Shown here one piece after another: positions 21,809 to 32,883 of a stretch of 64,000 bases of DNA. How positions within the stretch are numbered: position 1 is the first letter of the stretch; each line of letters opens with the position of its first letter. The stretch is from contig NC_092091.1 in NCBI RefSeq assembly GCF_045679555.1, forward strand, positions 84,077,657 through 84,141,656, read 5' to 3'. The stretch comes from Salvelinus alpinus (taxonomy: Eukaryota; Chordata; Actinopteri; Salmoniformes; Salmonidae). The notes below the pieces were generated by a model. The model was not told the DNA's origin, ran no database searches, and worked only from the letters and a program-made list of their open reading frames with translations. Position numbers and translations under genes: made by a program.

Positions 21809-23656
21809 CCCAACTCCTCTCCTCTTATCCCCCTGTCCTATTCCTCTCCTCCAACTCTCCTCATCTGCCCCTCTCCTCCCCTCTTCTCTTCTCCCCCCTC
21901 TCCTCTCCCTCACTTCTCCTCTTATTGTCCTCCCTTCTCCTCTTCTCCCCATCTCTACTCCACTTCTCCCTCTCTCTTCTACTAATCTTCCCCTCTCTTC
22001 TCCCTCTCTCCTCCCCCTCTCCTCATCTTCTCTCCTCTTCTCCCACTCTTCTACCCCCGTTCTCCCCCTCTCTTCTCCTCTTCTCCCCCACTCTTCTCCT
22101 CTTCTCACCCTCTCTTCTCCTCTACACTCCTCCCCCTCTCCTCTTCTCACCCTTTCCTCTCCTCACCTCTCCCTCTCCTCTTCTCCCCCTCTCCACTTCT
22201 CCCCCTCTCTTCTCCTCTTCTGCCTTCTCCCTTCTCCACCCCGCTCTCCTCTCATCTACACTCCTCCCCTCTCCCAGCTCCCCCTCCCTTCTCCTCTTCT
22301 CCCTCTCCTCCCCATCTCTTCTCCTCTTCTCCCCCTCTCTTCTACACCCTCCTCTCTTCCCCTCCCCCCTCCTCTCCTCTTCTCCACCTCTACCCTTCTT
22401 CTCCCCCTCTCTTCTCCCCATCTCATCTCCTCTTTCCCCCATCTCTTCTCTTCTCCACCTCTACTCTTCTCTTCTATCCCTCTCTTCTCCTCTTTCCCCC
22501 ATCTCTTCTCCTCTCCTCTCCTCTCCTCCTTCCCCTCTCTCCCCATCTCTTCTCCTCTTTCCCCGCTCTCCTCTCCTCTCTTCAATTCTCCTCTTCTCCC
22601 CCCCTACTCCCCTCCCCCTCTTCTCTTCCCCACTTCTGCCCCTCTCTTCTCCTCTTGACACTCTATTCTCCTCTTCTCCCCCTCTCATTCTCCCTCCACT
22701 CTTCTCTTCTCCCTCCACTCCTCTTCTCCCCCTCTCCTCTCCTCTTCCCCCTCTTCTCCTCTTCTCCTCTACCCTCTTCTCCCCCTCTCTTCTCCTCTTT
22801 CCCCCCTCTCTTCTCTCTCTTTCCCCATCTCTTCTCCTCTCCTCTCTTCAATTCTCTGCTTCTCACCCTCTCCTCTTCCCCCCCCTTCTCTCCCCATCTT
22901 CTCTCTCCTCTCTCCCTTCTCTTCCTCTCTCTTCTCCACCTCTCTTCTAATCTTCTCCCCTCTTCTCCCCTCTCCTCTTCTGCACCTCTCCTCTTCTCCC
23001 CCATCTCATCTACTCTTCTCTTCTCCCCCTCTCCACACCTCCCCCTCTCTTCTCCTCTCCTCCCCTTCCCCACTTCTGCCCCTTTCTTCCCCTCTTTTGA
23101 CACTCTATTCTCCTCTCCTCTCCCCCTCTCCCCTCCCTTTTCTCTCCACTTCTCCCCCTCTCCTCTCTTCTCCTCTCCCTTCTCCACCCCGCTCTACTCT
23201 ACACTCCTCCCCCTCTCCCAGCTCCCCCTCTCTTCTACACCCTCCTCTCTTATCCCCCTCTCCTCTTCTCTCCTCTTATCCCCATCTCTTCTCCTCTTTC
23301 CCACCTCTCTTCTCCTCTCTTCTCCCTCTCCTCTCTTCTCCTCTCTCCCTTCTCTTCCTCTCTCTTCTCCACCTCTTTTCTAATCTTCTCCCCCCTTCTC
23401 CCCTCTCCTCTTCTCCCCCTCTCTCCTCCCCTCTTCTCTTCTCTCCCTCTCATCTTCTCCAACCCTCTCCTCTCCTCTTCTCCCCTTCCGCCCCTCTCTT
23501 CTCCTCTTTTGACACTCTGTTCACCTCTTCTCCCCCTCTCATTCTCCCTCCACTCCTCTCATCTCTTCCCCTCCCCCCTCTACTCTTCTCCCCCTCTCCT
23601 CTCTCCTCCTCCCCCTCTCTTCTCCTCATCTCTTCTCCTCTTCCCCCCTCTGTTCC
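21809..23656. repeat. 1.85-kb polypyrimidine tract upstream of SRCR A
   Basis: The plus strand is almost only C and T, with rare A/G. A higher-order repeat is visible: TGACACTCT(A/G)TTC recurs near 22657, 23097 and 23511, spaced 440 and 414 bases. Open frames of up to 341 codons in several frames are compositional artefacts. On the coding strand of gene A this is a polypurine tract about 0.5 kb upstream of the first recognised exon. Confidence 0.95.
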
Positions 23657-23658
23657 AT

Positions 23659-24010
23659 TTTAAACAGCCTAACAGGCTCTCCCACCATCTCTAATGATCT
23701 GGTCTGCTTGATGATGAACTAAATGTAGACCACAGCATGATTATTATATGACTACCACATCTCTGTACCCCCACACACACAATCCATGTTTGGCAGATGC
23801 TCTTTTCATTTACAATTTAACCCTTAGTCTACCATTTCTGCAGCCGTGTGGAAATCTGTAACGTCCGATCAGTTTGTCCTGTAAACTGTGGAAAGATGAG
23901 ACTCAGGAACACGATGATGTTCTCCGTTTTGCTCTACGACCCCATAAGCATCGTCTGAAGTCGTACAGTCCATCTGCCAACTTCTGTCTGTAGTGTCAGA
24001 ACCGTTTGGA
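23659..24010. other. Apparently single-copy sequence
   Basis: No gene recognised. The right part (GTGGAAAGATGAGACTCAGGAACACG) resembles the following 70-bp unit and may be its source. A 63-codon minus-strand frame spans it without family motifs. Confidence 0.5.
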
Positions 24011-24013
24011 CTA

Positions 24014-24940
24014 CACACTAACATGACCCCACTATGGAAAGGTGAGTCTCTCAGGAACACGTACAGGTTGTATTGATCTAGGACACACTAACATGACCCC
24101 ACTATGGAAAGGTGAGTCTCTCAGGAACACATACAGGTTGTATTGATCTAGGACACACTAACATGACCCCACTATGGAAAGATGAGTCTCTCAGGAACAC
24201 GTACAGGTTGGTTTGATCTAGGACACACTAACATGACCCCACTATGGAAAGGTGAGTCTCTCAGGAACACGTACAGGTTGGTTTGATCTAGGACACACTA
24301 ACATGACCCCACTATGGAAAGGTGAGTCTCTCAGGAACACGTACAGGTTGTATTGATCTAGGACACACTAACATGACCCAACTATGGAAAGGTGAGTCTC
24401 TCAGGAACACATACAGGTTGTATTGATCTAGGACACACTAACATGACCCCACTATGGAAAGGTGAGTCTCTCAGGAACACATACAGGTTGGTTTGATCTA
24501 GGACACACTAACATGACCCCACTATGGAAAGGTGAGTCTCTCAGGAACACATACAGGTTGGTTTGATCTAGGACACACTAACATGACCCCACTATGGAAA
24601 GGTGAGTCTCTCAGGAACATGTACAGGTTGTATTGATCTAGGACACACTAACATGACCCCACTATGGAAAGGTGAGTCTCTCAGGAACACGTACAGGTTG
24701 GTTTGATCTAGGACACACTAACATGACCCCACTATGGAAAGGTGAGTCTCTCAGGAACACATACAGGTTGGTTTGATCTAGGACACACTAACATGACCCC
24801 ACTATGGAAAGGTGAGTCACTCAGGAACACGTACAGGTTGTATTGATCTAGGACACACTAACATGACCCCACTATGGAAAGGTGAGTCTCTCAGGAACAC
24901 ATACAGGTTGTATTGATCTAGGACGCCCACAAGCTTTACA
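24014..24940. repeat. 70-bp minisatellite, about 13 copies
   Basis: Unit contains CACTAACATGACCCCACTAT, GGAAAGGTGAGTCTCTCAGG and ACACRTACAGGTTG; TACAGGTTG at 24062, 24132 and 24202 gives period 70. Each copy includes GGTGAGTCTC, a donor-like string. Confidence 0.95.
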
Positions 24941-24944
24941 AGAC

Positions 24945-25560
24945 TCGTCTGAAGGTCTCCTGGTACCAGTTTAACACATTTATGGAAGTAGATATGGAGA
25001 TAGTTTAGTTCCAAACAATAAGGGGTGAAATAATGTAAAATTTTAATATTAGTTTCCTGATCTTTTTCCCACAAAATATAAAAATCCCAAGACTATTTGG
25101 CCCTAAACAGACATTACATGGTGACAGACTATCTGATAGAAAACTGAGAAAAAAATGTACAATATACAAATGAAGTGAGCATAGCCTTGCTATTGAGAAA
25201 GGATTGAAACAGGCAGAGAGAAGACTGGCTATGTGCCCACTGCCACAAAATGAGGTGGAAACTGAGCTGTACTTTCTAACCTCCTGAGCTGTACTTTCTA
25301 ACGATATAAGAGACACATATTTCCCTCAGATTACAAAGACCCCAACATTTTTTTTAAACAAATATAATATTGACTAGCTCTCGTATCTGGTAGGTGAAAT
25401 ACCACAGTGTGCAATCATGTCAGCAGAATGTGTGACCTGTTGTGATGAGAACAGGGTAACCAGTGGAGAACAAACACCACAGTAAATAAAACCTAGGACT
25501 AGATTTATCACTTTAGTTAATTTCCCTTGACATTTGTACTTCTACTTTTTGTACACACAT
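24945..25560 (-). mobile_element. L1/Tx1-type LINE remnant
   Basis: Contains TGGCCCTAAACAGACA, GTGAGCATAGCCTTGCTATT and CCACAAAATGAGGTGGAAACT, strings I recognise from a common salmonid LINE 3' region; strand is uncertain. Shorter parts of the same sequence recur at ~36745-36862 and ~55560-55700. No intact frame. Confidence 0.5.
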
Positions 25561-25582
25561 CTCACACTCTCCTACACACACC

Positions 25583-25778
25583 AGCTGACTGAGAGGGCCC
25601 TAGTGGAGCCGGCTGGCTGAGAGGGCCCTAGTGGAACCAGGTGGCTGAGCGGGTCCTAGTGGAACCAGCTGGTTGAGAGGGCACTAGTGTAGCCAGTTGG
25701 TTGAGAGGGCACTAGTGTAGCCAGCTGGTTGAGAGGGCACTAGTGTAGCCAGCTGGTTGAGAGGGCACTAGTGGTACC
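25583..25778. repeat. 28-bp minisatellite, short array
   Basis: CAGCTGGTTGAGAGGGCACTAGTG-type unit, about 7 copies. It is the same unit as the large array at 36864-38333, and in both places follows a fragment of the same LINE remnant. Confidence 0.9.
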
Positions 25779-25779
25779 G

Positions 25780-27150
25780 GGGTACCGGTGCAGAGTCAAT
25801 GTGCGGGTCACCGGTGTCAAGGTTATTGAGGTAATATGTACATGTAGGTAGAGTTATTAAAGTGACTATACATAGATAATAACAGAGAGTAGCAGCAGCG
25901 TAGGCGAAGGGGGGGGGGGGGTGCAAATAGTCTGGGTAGCCATTTGATTAGATGTTCAGGAGTCTTATGGCTTGGGGGTAGAAGATGTTTAGAAGCCTCT
26001 TGGACCTAGACTTGATGCTCCGGAACCGCTTGCCGTGCGGTAGAAGAGAGAACAGTCTATGACTAGGGTGACTGGAGTCTTTGACCATTTTTATGGCCTT
26101 CCTCTGACACCGCCTGGTATAGAGGTCCTGGATGGCAGAAAGCTTGACCCAAGCTTGATGTACTGGGCCGTACGCACTACCCTCTGTAGTGTCATGCGGT
26201 CAGAGATCGATCAGTTGCTATACCAGGCAGTGATGCAACCCGTCAGGATGCTCTCGATGGTGCAGCTGTAGAACCTTTTTAAGGATCTGAGGACCCATGT
26301 CAAATCTTTTCAGTCTCCTTTTGTCGTGCCTTCTTCACGACTGTCTTGGTGTGTTTGGACCATGTTAGGATGTTGGTGATGTGGACACCAAGGAACTTGA
26401 AGCTCTCAACCTGCTCCACTACAGCCCCGTTGATGAGAATGGGGGCGTGCTCGGTCCTCCTTTTCCTGTCTTTCACAATCATCTCCTTTGTCTTGATCAC
26501 GTTGAGGGAGAGATTGTTGTCCTGGCACCACACGGCCAGGTCTCTGACCTCCTCCCTATAGGCTGTCGCACTATTGTCAGTGATCAAGCCTACCACTGTT
26601 GTGTCATCGGCAAACTTAATGGTGTTGGAGTCATGCCTCGGCGTGCAGTCATGAGTGAACAGGGAGTACAGGAGGGGACTGAGCACACAGCCCCCGTGTT
26701 GAGGATCAGCGTGGCGGATGTGTTGTTACCTAACCTTACCACCTGGGGGGGGGGCCCGTCAGGAAGTACAGGATCCTGTTGCAGAGGGAGGTGTTTAGTC
26801 ACAGGGTCCTTAGCTTAGTGATGAGCTTTGAGGGCACTATGGTGTTGAACGCTGAGCTGTAGTCAATGAACAGCATTCTCACATAGGTGTTCCTTTTGTC
26901 CAGGTGGGAAGGGGCAGTGTGGAGTGCAATAGAGATTACATCATCTGTGGATCTGTTGGGGCGGTATGGAAATTGGAGTGGGTCTAGGGTTTCTGGGAAA
27001 ATGGTGTTGATGTGAGCCATGACCAGCCTTTCAAATCACTTCATGGCTACAGACGTGAGTACTACGGGTCGGTAGTCATTTAGGCAGGTTACCTTGGTGT
27101 TCTTGGACACAGGGACTATGGTGGTCTGATTGAAACATGTGGTGGATCTA
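25780..27150 (-). mobile_element. LINE (L2/RSg-1-like), reverse-strand copy
   Basis: Same family as 3113-6380, 3' end on the left. The 3' UTR covers about 25780-26060 and includes a (G)n run at 25910-25921. The RT region follows to about 27020, and further ORF sequence to about 27150. The element is truncated at its 5' side. Confidence 0.85.
26300..27020 (-). pseudogene. LINE reverse transcriptase fragment
   Basis: Two minus-strand pieces carry RT motifs. 26799-27020 reads [16 protein letters not shown] and [11 protein letters not shown]; 26300-26686 reads the [11 protein letters not shown] box and FKFLGVHITNILTW. The region between (GAPQG block) is shifted, with a C/G run near 26744-26756. 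The copy cannot code for an intact enzyme. Confidence 0.85.
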
Positions 27151-27184
27151 ATTTAATACATTTGCTTCTGTCTGTTTTTTAAAT

Positions 27185-27300
27185 AATGAAATTCAAAGGT
27201 CAGGGTCAAGCTGAGCCGGACCAAGAGTGGAAGAGTGGAAAAGGTTACTGGTTGTGATGACATCACTGGTGAGAAGTCAGTAATGAAAAGATATTGAGTT
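27185..27300. repeat. Third copy of the GGTTACTGGTTRTGATGACA block
   Basis: The stretch with GTTACTGGTTGTGATGACAT and CACTGGTGAGAAGTCAGT matches 34845-34950 and 39510-39595, so part of the duplicated ~0.95-kb block also occurs here. Confidence 0.75.
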
Positions 27301-27391
27301 GACTGCATGTTAGTCTGTCAGCCCTATCTCTGTTGACATCTCCCTCTCTCTCCATCTCCCCTCCTCCTCTGTCCCATAGACACATCAAGTA

Positions 27392-29385
27392 GTTTGGGTG
27401 TGTATAAATACAGCTAAACCTAGGGTATGGCTAAATGGGGTGTGTATAAATACAGCTAAACCTAGGGTATGGCTAAATGGGGTGTGTATAAATACAGCAA
27501 AACCTAGGGTATGGCTAAATGGGATGTGTAGAAATACAGCTAAACCTAGGGTATGGCTAAATGGGATGTGTAGAAATATAGCTAAACCTACGGTATGGCT
27601 AAATGGGGTGTGTAGAAATACAGCTAAACCTAGGGTATGGCTAAATGGGGTGTATAGAAATACAGCTAAACCTAGGGTATGGCTAAATGGGGTGTGTAGA
27701 AATACAGCTAAACCTAGGGTATGGCTAAATGGGATGTGTAGAAATACAGCTAAATCTAGGGTATGGCTAAATGGGATGTGTAGAAATACAGCTAAACCTA
27801 GGGTATGGCTAAATGGGGTGTGTAGAAATACAGCTAAACATAGGGTATGGCTAAATGGGGTGTGTAGAAATACAGCTAAACCTAGGGTATGACTAAATGG
27901 GATGTGTAGAAATACAGCTAAACCTAGGGTATGGCTAAATGGGATGTGTAGAAATACAGCTAAACCTAAGGTATGGCTAAATGGGATGTGTAGAAATACA
28001 GCTAAACCTAGGGTATGGCTAAATGGGGTGTGTAGAAATACAGCTAAACCTAGGGTATGGCTAAATGGGGTGTGTAGAAATACAGCTAAACCTAGGGTAT
28101 GGCTAAATGGGGTGTGTAGAAATACAGCTAAACCTAGGGTATGGCTAAATGGGGTGTGTAGAAATACAGCTAAACCTAGGGTATGGCTAAATGGGGTGTG
28201 TAGAAATACAGCTAAACCTAGGGTATGGCTAAATGGGGTGTGTAGAAATACAGCTAAACCTAGGGTATGGCTAAATGGGGTGTGTATAAATACAGCTAAA
28301 CCTAGGGTATGGCTAAATGGGATGTGTAGAAATACAGCTAAACCTAGGGTATGGCTAAATGGGGTGTGTAGAAATACAGCTAAACCTAGGGTATGGCTAA
28401 ATGGGGTGTGTAGAAATACAGCTAAACCTAGGGTATGGCTAAATGGGATGTGTAAAAATACAGCTAAACCTAGGGCATGGCTAAATGGGATGTGTAGAAA
28501 TACAGCTAAACCTAGGGTATGGCTAAATGGGGTGTGTAGAAATACAGCTAAACCTAGGGTATGGCTAAATGGGGTGTGTAGAAATACAGCTAAACCTAGG
28601 GTATGGCTAAATGGGGTGTGTAGAAATACAGCTAAACCTAGGGTATGGCTAAATGGGGTGTGTAGAAATACAGCTAAACCTAGGGTATGGCTAAATGGGG
28701 TGTGTAGAAATACAGCTAAACCTAGGGTATGGCTAAATGGGGTGTGTAGAAATACAGCTAAACCTAGGGTATGGCTAAATGGGGTGTGTATAAATACAGC
28801 TAAACCTAGGGTATGGCTAAATGGGATGTGTAGAAATACAGCTAAACATAGGGTATGGCTAAATGGGGTGTGTAGAAATACAGCTAAACCTAGGGTATGG
28901 CTAATTGGGATGTGTAGAAATACAGCTAAACCTAGGGTATGACTAAATGGGATGTGTAGAAATACAGCTAAACCTAGGGTATGGCTAAATGGGGTGTGTA
29001 TAAATACAGCTAAACCTAGGGTATGGCTAAATGGGGTGTGTAGTAATACAGCTAAACATAGGGTATGGCTAAATGGGGTGTGTAGAAATACAGCTAAACA
29101 TAGGGTATGGCTAAATGGGGTGTGTAGAAATACAGCTAAACCTAGGGTATGACTAAATGGGATGTGTAGAAATACAGCTAAACCTAGGGTATGGCTAAAT
29201 GGGGTGTGTATAAATACAGCTAAACCTAGGGTATGGCTAAATGGGGTGTGTATAAATACAGCTAAACCTAGGGTATGGCTAAATGGGGTGTGTATAAATA
29301 CAGCTAAACCTAGGGTATGGCTAAATGGGGTGTGTATAAATACAGCTAAACCTAGGGTATGGCTAAATGGGGTGTGTAGAAATCC
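27392..29385. repeat. 42-bp minisatellite, about 47 copies
   Basis: Unit AAATACAGCTAAACCTAGGG then TATGGCTAAATGGGGTGTGTA(G/T)A, period 42. Because 42 is a multiple of three, the minus strand is open for 668 codons as a 14-residue repeat (FLHTPFSHTLGLAV) and the plus strand is open in long pieces (CRNTAKPRVWLNGV). Both strands being open argues against selection for coding. Confidence 0.97.
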
Positions 29386-29394
29386 CCCCACCTG

Positions 29395-29710
29395 ATAATT
29401 TACTGTACTTAAAAACTCTAAAATACTATTTGGAGAACAGCAAAAACTAACATAAATGAATGCCCCCAGACATTAATTATCACTTCAATATTAGGTTAAT
29501 ATTAGGTTTAAAGGTCTGTGGAATGGATGTACAACGTACCACTCAACCTCATCATACAGAGGCTACATTGACTCATTTAGTCTACTGGTGGAACAGTACA
29601 ATGAAATAGAAGCATAATACACACTTCATCGCTGACTTCAAATACCCACATCGATGTGAAAGTAACCGGAGCATAAAACAGCTGACTGGGAATGTAAACT
29701 ATGCCAGATA
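29395..29710. other. Apparently single-copy AT-rich sequence
   Basis: Nothing recognised between the 42-bp array and the SINE. Confidence 0.5.
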
Positions 29711-29711
29711 A

Positions 29712-29890
29712 AATAATTTTTTATATAACCTTTATGTAACTAAGCAAATCAGTTAAGAACAAATTCATATTTACAACGACGGCCTACCCCGGCCTAACCC
29801 AGACGACGCTGGGACAATTGTGCGCCGCCCTACGGGACTCCCAATCACGGCCGGATGTGATGCAGCCTGGATTCAGACAAACCAGGCCAG
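29712..29890 (-). mobile_element. tRNA-derived SINE
   Basis: On the minus strand it runs from a degraded tRNA-like head (GAATCCAGGCTG, near 29870) through GTGATTGGGAGTCCCGTAGG and GGCGGCGCACAATTG to TTAAGAACAAATTC-complementary sequence and an AT-rich tail. I recognise this as a very abundant repeat of salmonid and some other fish genomes. Confidence 0.75.
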
Positions 29891-29922
29891 ATAAATCCTA
29901 CACATGCATGTAAATAAAATAC

Positions 29923-30309
29923 TGTAACGACCCTGGGTTTATAAGCGCGGAAATCGACTCTGCCGCTTGAGCATGCTTTTGCGGCACAGTCGATAGCGCG
30001 CCGGACCTCAGGCTAGGAGGTCGAGGGTTCGAGACCTGCTCCCTGCTGTTTCATTACATTGGTGTCAGAAGTGATCGGACCTTGCATCCATGACAGTGCG
30101 TGTGCTTGGCCGGTGAGCGCGTTCCTGTAAGACGTAGAGTCGCGAGGACGCGCTCTTTGAAAGGAGGGAGTAGTGTAACGACCCTGGGTTTATAAGCGCG
30201 GAAATCGACTCTGCCGCTTGAGCATGCTTTTGCGGCACAGTCGATAGCGCGCCGGACCTCGGGCTAGGAGGTCGAGGGTTCGAGACCTGCTCCCTGCTGT
30301 TTCATTACA
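29923..30309 (+). mobile_element. Terminal-repeat retrotransposon in miniature (TRIM-like)
   Basis: Two 136-bp direct repeats (29923-30058 and 30174-30309) differ at one base by eye (CCTCAGGCT/CCTCGGGCT). Each begins TGTAACG and ends ATTACA. One base after the first repeat lies TGGTGTCAGAAGTG, which fits a primer-binding site complementary to the 3' end of tRNA-Leu (CACTxCTGACACCA). Just before the second repeat is the purine run GAAAGGAGGGAG, a polypurine tract. The ends are flanked by ATAC (29919-29922 and 30310-30313), a likely target duplication. The internal part is only 115 bp and non-coding, so mobility would need enzymes from elsewhere. The near-identical repeats suggest a recent insertion. 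Confidence 0.85.
29981..30040 (+). promoter_or_regulatory. tRNA-like cassette with pol III B box in 5' LTR
   Basis: GGTTCGAGACC at 30026-30036 fits the B-box consensus GGTTCGANNCC exactly. About 35 bases upstream, CACAGTCGATAGCGCG resembles an A-box/D-arm. Between them GACCTC-AGGCTAG-GAGGTC forms a 6-bp stem with a 7-base loop, as in an anticodon arm. The T-arm pairs at about 4 of 5 positions. The same cassette is at 30232-30291 in the 3' LTR. A tRNA-like fold is seen; pol III activity is inference. Confidence 0.6.
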
Positions 30310-30313
30310 ATAC

Positions 30314-31750
30314 ATTAAAGGAATTTCTTAGGCCTTCAATCAACAAGGACGCATAACGACAAACTGACTCAACCAAAGAATGAAGAAAATCATGAAATAC
30401 AAGATGAAAATATTCATCACTCATTCCTTTACTTGACAGTGTTAAATAATACTTGTATGTGAGAACAATACTTTTTGTAAACAAATGTTTAATTTTGGCT
30501 TTATAATAAGGTTGGTAGCAAGATGGAAAATCGTTGAGGAAATCTGTTGCAGCTCAAGTCGACTACAAAATCCACAATGCAATGCTCTCTGTATGGGCTG
30601 GCTGGTAGCTAAACGTATCTACACACAATAATACCAAAGACAATATCAGCATGTGAAGTAGCTAACTAGCTGTTAAATCACCTAAACAAACTGCACTATC
30701 AATTTAGGAGTCTCCAATCTCACCATATTCAACCTGCAGATCGATGTGTCTCACAGAGTGGAATCTAACATTCGCAACTTCAGAAATACTTTTGAGGAGA
30801 TGGGAAACGGTCCCCTTGCTACTTCAATAGGCGGCGCGGTGCATTCTGGGTGATTCTGGGACAAGGAGAGCGCTCTTTCAAGGTTTGAATGGGAGTCTAT
30901 TGGGCTCTAGATTAAAAACCCAACATTAGCATGAATTTTGTCAAAAAGAAATACAACATTACTGATATTTTCGGAGATGTGAGATAATTAACTTGCTATC
31001 TGTAGTATCGTATAGCTTTGGAATCGTGACAGTACGTACTTTTGATGAAAATAGGCAGTTTCTCGACATGAAGTACACTGACTTTGAGAAGATATTACGT
31101 GACGATTGGTTTAGCAACCGCGTGACGCAGCATGTGAACGTGATTGGTCGACAGTCTGCTGGGTGGGGTGTTATACAGGCACGCAGATCTATAGAAATGG
31201 GAGGATCATTTGTACATTGAAAAGCGTTGCCGACCCCCTGCTATAATGTATATGAAGTCACCCTTGTGGAGCGGTTCCTATTGTGTACTATGACAGTGTC
31301 ATTGTCTCATGTGCTTCCCAACACAATTGTTGCTCTGCATTCAGACATGTTCCTTATGATGGGTGCACCCAGTTCATTTTGTATTTGCCTGTCTGCATTA
31401 TTCACCAGGGAAAGGAAACATTCTGTGAATACTGAAGCATTGCATCAACAAGGTGGCTCTGATAATATTGAAACATTGTATAAATGAACAAGGCGGCTCG
31501 GAGAAACTGAAACATTTAGTATCAACAAGACAACTCTGAGAATATTCATATTGCAACATAGTAGTCAACACGGAGGCAGCAGGGCCAGTTTGTCTGTCTG
31601 ATATTATTGTGTTGCCTACGCAGCATCTGGGTGCTCATTATATACTAAAAACAGCCCTACATCCACACTATAGATAAATAACTTAGCAATATTTAATGAC
31701 CTCATGCAGCAATATTGATCTGTTCATCTTTTAATTCAGGAAGATGGACA
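30314..31750. other. Unassigned sequence, no gene recognised
   Basis: Mixed sequence; the part near 30800-31220 (GGCGCGGTGCATTCTGGG, GAATGGGAGTCTATTGGGC, GCGTTGCCGACCCCC) has the feel of an old transposable element. Open frames of 75 and 86 codons at 30993 and 31227 have no recognisable motifs. Confidence 0.4.
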
Positions 31751-31754
31751 AGCA

Positions 31755-32236
31755 AAACTGATGGAGTGAGAGGTGGAAATGCATTATACCAGAGGTAGGT
31801 AGACTACAGGTAGGGATTAGGATGCAGACAGAGTAACACTGATGGAGTGAGAGGTGGAAATGCATTATACCAGAGGTAGGTAGACGACAGGTAGGGATTA
31901 GGATGCTGACAGAGTAACACTGATGGAGTGAGAGGTGGAAATGCATTATACCAGAGGTAGGTAGACTACAGGTAGGGATTAGGATGCAGACAGAGCAACA
32001 CTGATGGAGTGAGAGGTGGAAATGCATTATACCAGAGGTAGGTAGACTACAGGTAGGGATTAGGATGCAGACAGAGCAACACTGATGGAGTGAGAGGTGG
32101 AAATGCATTATACCAGAGGTAGGTAGACTACAGGTAGGGATTAGGATGCAGACAGAGCAACACTGATGGAGTGAGAGGTGGAAATGCATTATACCAGAGG
32201 TAGGTAGACTACAGGTAGGGATTAGGATGCAGACAG
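31755..32236. repeat. 81-bp minisatellite, about 6 copies
   Basis: Unit contains CTGATGGAGTGAGAGGTGGA and ATGCATTATACCAGAGGTAGG; ATGGAGTGAG at 31761, 31842 and 31923 gives period 81. A 152-codon minus-strand frame arises because 81 is a multiple of three. Confidence 0.95.
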
Positions 32237-32239
32237 AGG

Positions 32240-32815
32240 ATGATGATGTAGACCTATAGGTAAGAAGTTAATGTTGGGCTCGCTACAGAAGGCTATATCA
32301 AACCTCTGATACAGTACTGGACTACTAGTGGGTGTGGCGTACAGCAGGTCAGCCACCAGGGGGAGACTCGTCGAGGCCTGGTGACAGACAGAGTATACAT
32401 CACGAGCCGATGGCTCCATCTGCTGGACGTGCCAGGTCTCGACGGGCTCTCCGGCCAGGACTAATTGTGGCTGACTGGGAGTTGGTGAGTAATCAGGGGC
32501 TGGTTGCTCACCAGCTGTGCAAGGCCCATAAAGCTGCCAGAAGGGCAGCACACAGAGAGAGTGGGGGAGGAAAGGACTCCCGTATAGTTGGGGACGGTTG
32601 CAGAGGTATGAGGCGGGAGTTCAGTTTTTGTGCTGGACAGGATACAGCAAGACCCGGAGCGTAGAAGACGGTATCCCGGAGAGGGTCTCATGGGGGAGAC
32701 CTATCTTTATCTTTTTGATTTATTGAAACCGAGCTAATCCTACTCTGTTCGTGTCTGATCTGGGTAAACCTCTTGACCAAAGCCCCTGGTCTACCACAGG
32801 GGGGAAATGGTTTTC
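32240..32815. mobile_element. Probable old retroelement/LTR-like sequence
   Basis: Contains CAGCTGTGCAAGGCCCATAA and GCTGCCAGAAGGGCAGCACA, strings I associate with repeated LTR-like DNA in salmonids. No terminal repeats are visible in the window. Overlapping short frames on both strands have no motifs. Confidence 0.35.
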
Positions 32816-32883
32816 CAAAAAGTAAAAAAATCTAATTACATTCATGTATTTGTCTCGGGGCGCCGCAGCACCCTCATAATGCC

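Noticed and set aside
21800-23694. Serine/proline/leucine-rich frames and arginine/glutamate-rich antisense frames
   Set aside because: Direct consequence of polypyrimidine composition; the same happens at 60306-61723.
27385-29391. 668-codon minus-strand frame and matching plus-strand frames
   Set aside because: A 42-bp tandem repeat is open on both strands; no start context, splice signals or known domain.
29981-30040. A functional tRNA gene
   Set aside because: The cloverleaf is imperfect (weak acceptor and D arm, no T at the position before the anticodon) and it is duplicated in both LTRs, so it is treated as part of the element.
30993-31487. 75- and 86-codon plus frames
   Set aside because: No recognisable motif, no splice or promoter support; probably within old repeat sequence.
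31731-32189. 152-codon cysteine-containing repeat frame
   Set aside because: Produced by the 81-bp tandem repeat, a multiple of three.
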